From NCBI GenBank assembly GCA_050433985.1, contig JBNPWE010000049.1, forward strand, positions 1 through 11,405: a stretch of DNA of 11,405 nt, in the 5' to 3' direction. Under the pieces are notes generated by a model, which was given only the letters and a program-made list of their open reading frames with translations, was not told where the DNA came from and made no database searches. Shown piece after piece: positions 6,592 to 11,405 of this stretch. The position numbers and the translations under genes are program-made. This DNA is from JACIYW01 sp014359745. Lineage in GTDB: Bacteria; Pseudomonadota; Alphaproteobacteria; Rhodobacterales; Rhodobacteraceae. Position 1 is the first letter of the stretch; every line of letters begins with the position of its first letter.

Positions 6592-6633
6592 CAATTTCAA
6601 ACGGAAAAAGTCTATCGACCTTTTGTGAAATTG
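6592..6633. terminator. Hairpin between converging kinase and cytochrome remnant
   Basis: CAATTTCA (6592-6599) and TGAAATTG (6626-6633) are a perfect 8-bp inverted repeat. Inside it, AAAAGTC (6606-6612) can pair with GAC-C-TTTT (6617-6624) with one bulge, so one long stem with internal loops is possible. It sits 32 bp after the kinase stop and 3 bp before the end of the minus-strand cytochrome remnant, as expected for a bidirectional terminator. There is no clean T-run after it. Confidence 0.5.
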
Positions 6634-6635
6634 CT

Positions 6636-6802
6636 TCAGGCGTCCTGGTCGTTGCGCAGGGCGGGCTTGGTGCCCGTCAGCATCGAGACAGGACAAGGTT
6701 TTCGCGGTGGCGCATGCTTTCAACCAGCACGCCGGTTACATGCAGCGCGACAAGGATCAGGATCAGCGTGGCAAGGCTGCCGTGGATTTCCTCCATGTAT
6801 GG
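6636..6802 (-). pseudogene. C-terminal remnant of a b561-type cytochrome b, frameshifted
   Basis: On the minus strand one frame reads YMEEIHGSLATLILIL...ALHVTGVLVES then RHRENLVLS and stops early. A second frame continues MLTGTKPALRNDQDA to TGA at 6636-6638. Together they give the typical last helix and tail of b561-family cytochromes: E-E-I-H at the start of the final membrane helix, a heme-ligand-type His in LHVTGV, then HRENL and an M-x-T-G-x-K tail. The frames rejoin exactly if a duplicated TC dinucleotide at 6685-6688 (GAGA on the plus strand) is reduced by one copy. The N-terminal three helices are missing; at ~6803 the sequence switches to IS256 transposase. In other genomes such cytochromes often sit beside QseBC-type regulators, so this may be a lost partner of the two-component system (inference). 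Confidence 0.7.
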
Positions 6803-6909
6803 GTGGCAGTGCGCAGCAGCTCTTTGGCGCCGTTCCCGGTCACTTCGGTCAGCGGGTCCGGTGAAAATTCTGATGGCAGTTCGAACGGCACAACGCTAGA
6901 TTTGGTCAT
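6803..6909 (-). pseudogene. N-terminal fragment of an IS256-family transposase
   Basis: From the ATG at 6907-6909 the minus strand reads MTKSSVVPFELPSEFSPDPL, then TEVTGNGAKELLRTA. The DPLTEVLRNGA-like opening is the recognisable start of IS256-family (Mutator-like, DDE) transposases. After about 35 codons homology ends and the cytochrome remnant begins, so less than a tenth of the usual ~400 residues is left and no catalytic residue remains. The frame runs on to a stop at 6763, but the downstream residues are out of frame with the cytochrome. A GGAGAAAGG ribosome site precedes the ATG. The likely origin is an IS-adjacent deletion. Confidence 0.7.
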
Positions 6910-7013
6910 GGCGGCATATCCCTTTCTCCGCGAAGAATTGACGGTCCGTGAATACCGCCATGATCTGGGGCCTGCTTCAGTCCACACCATCAACTTTCGG
7001 TTATAACTTTCGC
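6910..7013. mobile_element. Outer end of the IS256-family remnant (approximate)
   Basis: The ~100 bp upstream of the transposase start contain no gene and are probably the IS terminal region, including its inverted repeat. The exact end cannot be fixed because the partner end has been deleted. AACTTTCG occurs twice in direct orientation 5 bp apart (6992-6999, 7005-7012), right where the IS end should be. Confidence 0.4.
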
Positions 7014-7029
7014 ACCAGGATACCCGCCC

Positions 7030-7944
7030 TTGCCCCGCAGAAAAGATATCTGGTGCCCTGCCATCGTTGACCGGCCTATGACCGAAATCCTTGCGCAAGG
7101 GCTTGCCGGGGCTGCGATCCGCTGGTTTCCCCAGGAACCGGCCTTTACCTTTCTGGCCGATCCGTTCGGGATCGAGGTTGACGGTGTCGGATATGTCTTT
7201 GCCGAGGCCTATGATTATCGCACCCGCCACGGGGTGATCGACGTGTTCACGCTTGGCCCCGACGGCGCGGTTTCCGAACGGGCGCGCTGCCTGCAAGAAG
7301 CCTGGCACCTGTCCTATCCGCAGGTCTTTGCCGCCGAGGGGGCGATCTGGATGCTGCCCGAGGCGCATCGCTCGGGTCGGTTGACGCTTTATCGCGCGGC
7401 GCGGTTTCCGCTGGAATGGGTGGCGGAACGCGAGATCGCGCTTGACTGCGTGCCGGTCGATGCGACGATCCTGCACCATCAGGGCACATGGTGGCTGTTC
7501 TACAGCCCGGCCACGACGAAACAAACCCGGATGGGCCACCTGCATGTGGCCTTTGCCGATGCGCTTTCGGGGCCCTGGCACCCGCATCCGGGCAACCCGG
7601 TGCGCATCGACCCTGCCAGTTCCCGCCCCGGCGGAACCCCGATCGTTGCGGGCGGGCAGATCCTGTTGCCGGTGCAGGACTGCACCCGAACCTATGGCGG
7701 TGCGCTGCGCACCTTGACCATCGCCACACTCGACAAGACCGCCTTTGTCGCAACCGCGGGCCCCGCACTGCGCCCGCGCGCCGATTTCGCGCCTTATGAC
7801 GCGGGGCTGCACACCATGTCGGCCTTCGGGTCGCAAACGCTGATCGACGCCAAACGGATCGACCGATCGCTGGCCGGGATGATGCTGGATCTCAAACGAT
7901 CTCTGGGGCGATACGATCCAGAATGGCGCGCCCCGCCGCGGTGA
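7030..7944 (+). CDS. GINT1 N-terminal-domain-like protein (beta-propeller, glycan related)
   Basis: A 304-residue protein resembling the domain annotated as the N-terminus of glucosamine inositolphosphorylceramide transferase 1 (GINT1_N), which in bacteria occurs alone or behind a formyltransferase-like domain and looks like a five-bladed GH43/GH32-type propeller. Motifs typical of it are FLADPFG at 41-47, FAEAYDYR at 57-64, HLSYP at 93-97, MLPEAHRSG at 108-116, WWLFYSP at 154-160, RPGGTP at 199-204, YGGALR at 222-227 and DAKR at 273-276. The GT64 domain of the plant enzyme is absent, so catalysis is unproven; it may bind or modify a glycan. The start is taken at TTG 7030, with AGGA 9 nt upstream (7017-7020); the frame is open back to 6964, so the original start may have been lost when the IS256 remnant arrived. 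Its 3' end overlaps the GT4 gene by 53 bp on opposite strands. Confidence 0.75.
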   Translation: MPRRKDIWCPAIVDRPMTEILAQGLAGAAIRWFPQEPAFTFLADPFGIEVDGVGYVFAEAYDYRTRHGVIDVFTLGPDGAVSERARCLQEAWHLSYPQVFAAEGAIWMLPEAHRSGRLTLYRAARFPLEWVAEREIALDCVPVDATILHHQGTWWLFYSPATTKQTRMGHLHVAFADALSGPWHPHPGNPVRIDPASSRPGGTPIVAGGQILLPVQDCTRTYGGALRTLTIATLDKTAFVATAGPALRPRADFAPYDAGLHTMSAFGSQTLIDAKRIDRSLAGMMLDLKRSLGRYDPEWRAPPR

Positions 7945-8986
7945 ACCTTGCGGCAGAAAAGGTATCAAGCACCCGGGCCCGCGCTGCCGCGCCAAGGGTG
8001 TGCATCTTGTCCGGTTCCCGCAACAGCCGCGCAAGGGCCGCTGCCAGCGCCGCCGGATCGTCGGGCGGAACGACAAGGCCGGTAAGCCCGTCCTGCACCG
8101 TATGCGCCAGCTCGCCCACCGCCGAGACGATCACCGGCAGCCCCGCCTGCATCGCCTCATGCGCGGCAATGCAGAACCCTTCGGCACGCGAGGGTTGCAG
8201 GTAACCGTGCAACCCGGCCAGAAATGCCTTTGGTGCCGTCACATAGCCGGGCCAGGTGATGTTGGTCACCCCCGCCGCTTCGGCCGCGGCGCGCAGCATC
8301 GGCCCCTGATCGCCATCGCCCGCGATGGCGATCTCAAAGGGGGCGGGCGGCACGAAACCACCGGCCCGAAGCTGCGCCAGTGCTGCAATCAGCACGTCAT
8401 AGCCCTTGACCGGATGCAGGCGGCCAAGGCTGCCAAGCCGCAACACCTCTCCTGGTTGCCAGGGCACTGCTGCCGGGGCCACCGGGTCGGCGGCGAAGAT
8501 CGGCCAGGTCATCAGCCGGTCAGGCGGCACCCGCAGCCGCCTTGCCGTCAGCGCAGCCACCGATTGCGAATCCGCCACCCAAAGACGCGCCCGCCCCGAC
8601 ATCAGCCGCATCAACCGCCGGTTCCAGGGCTTCAGATATGCCGCATGTTGCCAACTGATCACCGGAATACCGCGAAATGCGCCAAGGATCTGCCCAAGCA
8701 GCGTTGCCCGGCTCAGCGATGTCCAGATCAGCGCCGGGGCCAAGGTGCGGACCTCGGCATCGAGCCAACGCAGCGCCGCGAGGTGATCGGTCAGCCCCCC
8801 GTCGCGCACCTTGACGTCCAGCCCCGCGGCCGTCATCGCGTCCAATGCCCGCCCATCGCGCCGCGTCAGGGCAAGCACCCGCACCTCCGCCCCCCAGTCG
8901 CGCATCACCCGGGTGATCGCGGGCACCGGCAGCGCCGCGCCGCCCCCCTCGACAGAGTTGATCACATAGGCGATACGCGGCCTCAT
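7892..8986 (-). CDS. Glycosyltransferase, GT4 family (GT-B fold)
   Basis: A 364-residue retaining-type GT-B enzyme. The N-terminal Rossmann domain begins MRPRIAYVINSVEGGGAA with a glycine-rich acceptor-side loop at 13-18. The C-terminal donor domain has GRLHPVKGYDVLI at 188-200 (K194 a likely phosphate contact), IAGDGDQ at 221-227 and the E-x7-E pair E269 and E277 (AEGFCIAAHEAMQAGLPVI), all intact. The ATG at 8986 is chosen because it precedes the first beta strand directly; the frame extends upstream but into non-homologous sequence and the GT2 gene. No strong ribosome site is visible. It follows the GT2 gene by 80 bp on the same strand and probably adds the next sugar in the same polysaccharide or glycolipid. 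Sugar donor and acceptor cannot be told. Confidence 0.92.
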   Translation of the reverse strand: MRPRIAYVINSVEGGGAALPVPAITRVMRDWGAEVRVLALTRRDGRALDAMTAAGLDVKVRDGGLTDHLAALRWLDAEVRTLAPALIWTSLSRATLLGQILGAFRGIPVISWQHAAYLKPWNRRLMRLMSGRARLWVADSQSVAALTARRLRVPPDRLMTWPIFAADPVAPAAVPWQPGEVLRLGSLGRLHPVKGYDVLIAALAQLRAGGFVPPAPFEIAIAGDGDQGPMLRAAAEAAGVTNITWPGYVTAPKAFLAGLHGYLQPSRAEGFCIAAHEAMQAGLPVIVSAVGELAHTVQDGLTGLVVPPDDPAALAAALARLLREPDKMHTLGAAARARVLDTFSAARFTAAGRAILDRIAPEIV

Positions 8987-9066
8987 GATGTGGGCACGAC
9001 GCGGTTGCGTACCTCTGGCCTTTGCGCCATCGCGGGTTTGACGGGGCAGGTGCGCGCCTTCATAGT

Positions 9067-9906
9067 TCACATCCAGCTTTTCTGCCGCAGTTCCGCTGAA
9101 AACGCGCGCCGGGTCCGCAACCGCCAGGCCAGGAACACATGAAAAAACGCCACAGTCAGACAGGCGGGCGACAATTTGTAAAGCAGGCGTTCCCCCCAGG
9201 TCCAGTCTACCGACCGACGATCGCTGCGCCGATCCGAAGGGAAGCACACATGATCGGCCGCATAGACCGGCAGCCCGAACCGAAACACCCGTGCGGTAAT
9301 TTCGTGATCTTCCAGGGTGTAGGGCCAGATCGCCGGGGTAAATCCCCCGGCCCGGGCCAGCGCATCGCTTCGATAGGCCTGCGCATAGCCGCCCGCATGA
9401 CACTTGCACGGGAACAGCCGGGCCTTGCGCATGATCCTGCGCACCCTTTTGCGGCTTTGTCGACTGTCCATCGGGGCGACAAGATCGATGGCCATCACCG
9501 CAGAGGCCTTGGGATTGGCCGCGAACAGACGCAAAATCCGCGCCACATAGTCTTTGGGATAGATCGTGTCGGCGTCGATCGTGGCAACAAAGGGCGTGTC
9601 GATCCCGGCGGTTCCCGCCAACAGCGCACTGATCTTGCCGGGCTGTTCGGCATGAACATGCCGCACGTCGATATCGGTCATCTGGGCGCAGGCTGCGGTG
9701 GCCTCGGCGCAGCCGGTATCTGTTGACGCGTTGTCGATCAGCACCAGCCTGAACCGCCGGTCACTTTGCCGGGCAAGGCTTTGCAGCGTCGTGCCGATCC
9801 ACCCGGCCTCGTTGTAATAGGGCAGAACCAGCGTGATCAGCGGCGCCTCTGGCACGGGTTGCGGGGAACAACCGGGCTGGGCCGCCTCTTGGTCCCGAAA
9901 GGCCAT
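9067..9906 (-). CDS. Glycosyltransferase, GT2 family (GT-A fold)
   Basis: A 279-residue inverting-type enzyme. The GT2 opening LPYYNEAGWIGTTLQSL is at 28-44, nucleotide-binding D58 lies in LIDNASTD, the metal-binding D-x-D is DAD at 111-113 (TIDADTIYP), and the likely catalytic base lies in TLEDHEI at 197-203. Residues ~246-262 are hydrophobic and may be a single membrane anchor, consistent with work on a membrane-bound lipid-linked acceptor. The ATG at 9906 is the only start between an in-frame TGA upstream and the first strand; the ribosome site is poor. Residues 224-233 hold a small Ser-Asp-Arg-Arg repetition just before VDWTWGER, an unusual insertion near the C-terminus. It is the first complete gene of the minus-strand pair; whatever preceded it has been cut by an IS30 fragment. 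Confidence 0.92.
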   Translation of the reverse strand: MAFRDQEAAQPGCSPQPVPEAPLITLVLPYYNEAGWIGTTLQSLARQSDRRFRLVLIDNASTDTGCAEATAACAQMTDIDVRHVHAEQPGKISALLAGTAGIDTPFVATIDADTIYPKDYVARILRLFAANPKASAVMAIDLVAPMDSRQSRKRVRRIMRKARLFPCKCHAGGYAQAYRSDALARAGGFTPAIWPYTLEDHEITARVFRFGLPVYAADHVCFPSDRRSDRRSVDWTWGERLLYKLSPACLTVAFFHVFLAWRLRTRRAFSAELRQKSWM

Positions 9907-9930
9907 TGTCGCTTTGGCCGCGCGATGCGA

Positions 9931-10198
9931 TCACGTCTCGGTGGTCAGCACAAGTTTGCCTTCGGACAGCATCCCATGGGAGCAAAGAGCATTTGATATT
10001 GCGGATGCGCCAGAAGGAAATCCGGCCCAGTATAAGATCACCATACCACGACGATAGATGCAGGGGATGATGGGGATCATAGAGCACTGCCGGTTTTTCG
10101 GGCCAAAACCTTTGGATAACACGCGGCCTTTCGGGCACGGATCGAATTTGGGAAAGTCGGCGATGCTGATATCGCGCGGATCCAGCCAGACCCGTTAG
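9931..10198 (-). pseudogene. Truncated, unrecognised gene remnant between GT2 and IS30
   Basis: This stretch would be upstream of the GT2 gene on the same strand. One minus frame runs RVWLDPRDISIADFPKFDPC and then ...GKLVLTTET to TGA at 9931-9933. It is open from an in-frame TAA at the IS30 boundary (~10199) and has no good start. Its first ~20 codons have GC-rich third positions like the neighbours; the rest does not. A second minus frame (ending inside GT2) reads ...AVLYDPHHPLHLSSWYGDLI in the middle. A frameshifted gene cut by the IS30 insertion is one reading; plain non-coding leader is another. I recognise no family in either frame, and the base composition is visibly lower in GC than the flanks. 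Confidence 0.35.
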
Positions 10199-10316
10199 GC
10201 TCAATTTTCAAGTGCAACACCCGGAGCGGGCAGGGCATAGGATGTTGCGATGGACAGACGAAACAAGCACCTCAGCAGCGAGGACCGGGGCGTGATATTC
10301 GCCGAGCATGATCGCG
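10199..10316 (+). mobile_element. IS30-family left end (truncated)
   Basis: The piece begins near GGCTCAATTTTCAAGTGCAA, an A/T-rich terminal-repeat-like stretch, and includes the first 22 codons of an IS30-type transposase. It breaks at ~10316 where an IS3-family fragment begins in the opposite orientation. Exact left limit is approximate because no second IS30 end is in the window. Confidence 0.55.
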
Positions 10317-10339
10317 CCAGCCAACCACCCGGCGGCTGA
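10250..10339 (+). pseudogene. IS30-family transposase, N-terminal fragment
   Basis: From the ATG at 10250 the frame reads MDRRNKHLSSEDRGVIFAEH, then DR, the typical start of IS30-family transposases (the helix-turn-helix region would follow). Homology ends at 10315; the last codons (ASQPPGG, stop at 10337-10339) are antisense to the IS3 orfB. AGGA 10239-10242 is well spaced as the ribosome site. No DDE residue remains, so it is inactive. Confidence 0.7.
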
Positions 10340-10805
10340 AGATGTCGAGGATGACATAGAGATAGAAGCAGGACCATTTCACCGGCCCCATCAGCTTGGT
10401 GATATCCCAGGACCAGACCTGGTTGGGGGCCTCGGCCAGCAGTTCGGGCTTTTGGTAGACGGGATGTGTGCGTTGACGGCGGCGCTCGGCAACTTCACCT
10501 TGCGCGGTCAATATCCGGTACATCGTGCGGATCGAACACAGGTAGATCCCTTCATCCAGCAAGGTGGCAAAGATCTCCGTGGGCGTCTGATCGGCGAAGC
10601 GGGGACTGCGCAGATGGTCCAGGACCTGAGCCCGCTCACGCTCCGGCAAGGCGCGTTGTGAAGGCGGGCGCGGCTTTGCTGCGCGTGGCGGGTCCATCAG
10701 CGCGGCGCGGTGCCGAAGAACGTTTGCGCGGGACAAGGAAAGCGCGGCGCAAACGGCCGATGTCAAGCCGCCGCCCGCGGGCAAGGCAATCGCGGTGGCC
10801 ATCAT
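10317..10805 (-). pseudogene. IS3-family transposase OrfB, 3'-truncated
   Basis: The minus-strand frame starting at ATG 10805 gives 163 recognisable residues of an IS3-family OrfB: an N-terminal helical region, then TPTEIFATLLDEGIYLCSIRTMYRIL (about 90-115, HTH_21-like), and the start of the rve integrase core NQVWSWDITKLMGPVKW with the first catalytic Asp at ~D134, then LDIFSRRVVGW. At W163 (10317) it breaks into IS30 sequence; 14 foreign residues follow to a stop at 10272. The second Asp and the Glu of the DDE triad are lost, so it cannot transpose. Its start overlaps the OrfA stop by ATGA and lies in the -1 frame relative to OrfA, the arrangement expected for IS3 frameshift fusion. Confidence 0.85.
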
Positions 10806-10879
10806 GATTTGCCGCCGCGCTCTTGCGTCTGCTCCATCTCCTCCAGCAGCACCGCCACTTTTTTTTGGATGGCGATGTG
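10802..10879 (-). pseudogene. IS3-family OrfA, C-terminal fragment with A8G run
   Basis: The minus frame ends AIQKKVAVLLEEMEQTQE, then RGGKS, stop 10802-10804: a short coiled-coil tail as at the end of IS3 OrfA proteins. It contains an A8G run (plus-strand T8 at 10859-10866), an A-AAA-AAG-type slippery site from which a -1 slip enters the OrfB frame. The 5' part of orfA is replaced by the IS110 fragment. Confidence 0.6.
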
Positions 10880-10886
10880 ATGGAGT

Positions 10887-10963
10887 GGATGCCTCCCTCC
10901 CCTACGGCATCGCAATGTGCCAAGCTTTGGGCGTTGAAACCAAGCAAATCGAAGGAGGCATCC
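10887..10963 (+). promoter_or_regulatory. Structured leader that could sequester the IS110 ribosome site
   Basis: GGATGCCTCC (10887-10896) and GGAGGCATCC (10954-10963) are perfect 10-bp inverted repeats. The right arm contains most of the AAGGAGG ribosome site (10952-10958) and abuts the GTG start. Between the arms two smaller hairpins are possible: GGCA/TGCC (10906-10909, 10918-10921) and GCTTTGG/CCAAGC (10924-10930, 10940-10945). Together they make a three-way junction. It would lower translation of the recombinase unless the arm is opened. Confidence 0.55.
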
Positions 10964-11165
10964 GTGAAAGAGGTTACCATCATTGGCGTCGATCTGGCAA
11001 AGAACGTTTTCCAGCTTCATGGCGCAGCGGCCGATGGTTCGGTCATTTTCCGCAAGAAGCTGACGCGGGTTCAGTTTCACAAGTTCATGTCGGGTCATCC
11101 TGCCTGCCTTGTGGCGATGGAGGCCTGTGGTGGCGCGGATGGGCCATGATCCGCGGTTGATTGCG
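10964..11165 (+). pseudogene. IS110-family recombinase, 5' half with internal deletion
   Basis: GTG at 10964 follows AAGGAGG by 5 nt. The product opens KEVTIIGVDLAKNVFQLHGA, with the first Asp of the RuvC-like DEDD catalytic core (IGVDLAKN), and continues to VAMEACGGA, the region of the next acidic residue. The usual next motif (HHWAR-) is missing; the frame jumps to DGP and stops at 11147-11149. In another frame at 11139-11165 MGHDPRLIA continues the IS110 protein exactly where it should be after that motif, so a small out-of-frame deletion occurred at ~11137. At 11166/11167 the gene is cut by an IS66 left end. It is inactive: the Tnp20 domain and the later catalytic residues are absent. Confidence 0.8.
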
Positions 11166-11166
11166 C

Positions 11167-11405
11167 GTAAGCGGCGGCCACGCCCCATTGATTTGGCCTG
11201 TTCCTGACGCGTGATGCGCCTGCGAGAAGGTCTGCGTTAGCAGATGGAGGTTGCGCATGGCGGACGGTGGCGATGGATTTATGGGGCGGTGCGAGCTTGT
11301 CGAGCCGCGACGGCGGGGCAAGCGGCGCTGGTCGAATGAGGTCAAGGCGCGGATTGTCGCCGAAAGCCTTCAGCCAGGCGCCCGGGTCGTCGATGTGGCG
11401 GCGCG
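11167..11405 (+). mobile_element. IS66-family element, left end (continues past the window)
   Basis: The element starts GTAAGCGGCGGCCACGCC; IS66-family terminal repeats characteristically begin GTAA(GCG). It interrupts the IS110 gene after the Arg-Leu-Ile-Ala codons. The 8 bp before it, GATTGCGC (11159-11166), would be the target duplication, since IS66 makes 8-bp duplications; the partner copy is outside the window. Confidence 0.7.
11257..11405 (+). CDS. tnpA: IS66-family TnpA (accessory helix-turn-helix protein), partial
   Basis: The ATG at 11257 follows TGGAGG (11245-11250) by 6 nt. The visible 49 residues include RRGKRRWSNEVKARIVAESL, then QPGARVVDVAA, the characteristic opening of IS66 TnpA: a basic stretch and the first helices of a helix-turn-helix domain. 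The frame is open at the right edge. In IS66 elements tnpA is followed by tnpB and tnpC (the DDE transposase), so an intact element may lie to the right. This is the only IS in the window that may still be complete. Confidence 0.85.
   Translation, partial: MADGGDGFMGRCELVEPRRRGKRRWSNEVKARIVAESLQPGARVVDVAA

Noticed and set aside
5225..6592. Long minus-strand frame opposite the sensor kinase
   Set aside because: Antisense shadow of a clear histidine kinase; Arg/His/Gln-rich product without motifs.
6992..7012. AACTTTCG repeats as an IS256 target-site duplication
   Set aside because: The copies are only 5 bp apart and do not bracket an element, so they cannot be a duplication around it.
6763..8076. 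Long minus-strand frame ending with the IS256 start
   Set aside because: Only its last ~48 codons (from ATG 6909) carry transposase homology; the earlier part is antisense to the GINT1-like gene.
8000..9142. Plus-strand frame of ~380 codons over the GT4 gene
   Set aside because: Shadow of the glycosyltransferase, with basic repetitive product and no known motif.
1..11405. CRISPR array, tRNA, rRNA, replication origin or phage module
   Set aside because: No regularly spaced repeats, cloverleaf-like sequence, iteron or phage gene was seen on either strand.

Overview
The window is GC-rich with strongly GC-biased third codon positions. Its gene families and insertion-sequence types look alphaproteobacterial, most like Rhodobacteraceae such as Paracoccus; this is inference from style, not from a marker gene. 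No rRNA, tRNA or CRISPR array was seen. It reads as an accessory region: one intact regulated pathway block, a surface-glycan block, and a pile of broken insertion sequences at the right end.

Region 1 (about 180-4436, minus strand) is a tight five-gene operon. In transcription order it encodes a 'thermostable hemolysin' family (GNAT-like) protein, an AMP-dependent synthetase/ligase, an SDR oxidoreductase, a TauD/SyrP-type Fe(II)/2-oxoglutarate oxygenase and a secreted DUF6134 protein. Neighbours overlap by 4 bp (twice) or are separated by 12-14 bp, so they are probably co-transcribed and translationally coupled. The set (activate an acid, transfer or condense, reduce, hydroxylate) looks like a small-molecule or lipid-modification pathway whose product I cannot name.

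Region 2 (4650-6559, plus strand) is divergent from it: an OmpR/QseB-type response regulator and a QseC-like sensor kinase overlapping by 4 bp. The 213-bp divergent intergenic region carries two different perfect 11-bp tandem repeats (4519-4540 and 4576-4597). One-turn spacing of this kind is typical of OmpR-family binding sites, so the two-component system plausibly controls both itself and the operon.

Region 3 (6560-7029) is a decay zone. It holds a hairpin behind the kinase, the frameshifted C-terminus of a b561-type cytochrome, and the first ~35 codons of an IS256-family transposase fused to it, with the outer end of that IS beyond.

Region 4 (7030-9906) is glycan-related. A plus-strand protein resembles the N-terminal beta-propeller-like domain of GINT1 (glucosamine inositolphosphorylceramide transferase). 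It overlaps tail-to-tail by 53 bp with a minus-strand pair of glycosyltransferases (GT2, then GT4).

Region 5 (9907-11405) holds a 5'-truncated unrecognised gene remnant and then four abutting IS fragments: IS30 (5' end), IS3 (orfA tail and orfB, minus), IS110 (5' half with an internal deletion and a structured leader) and IS66 (left end and start of tnpA, running off the window).
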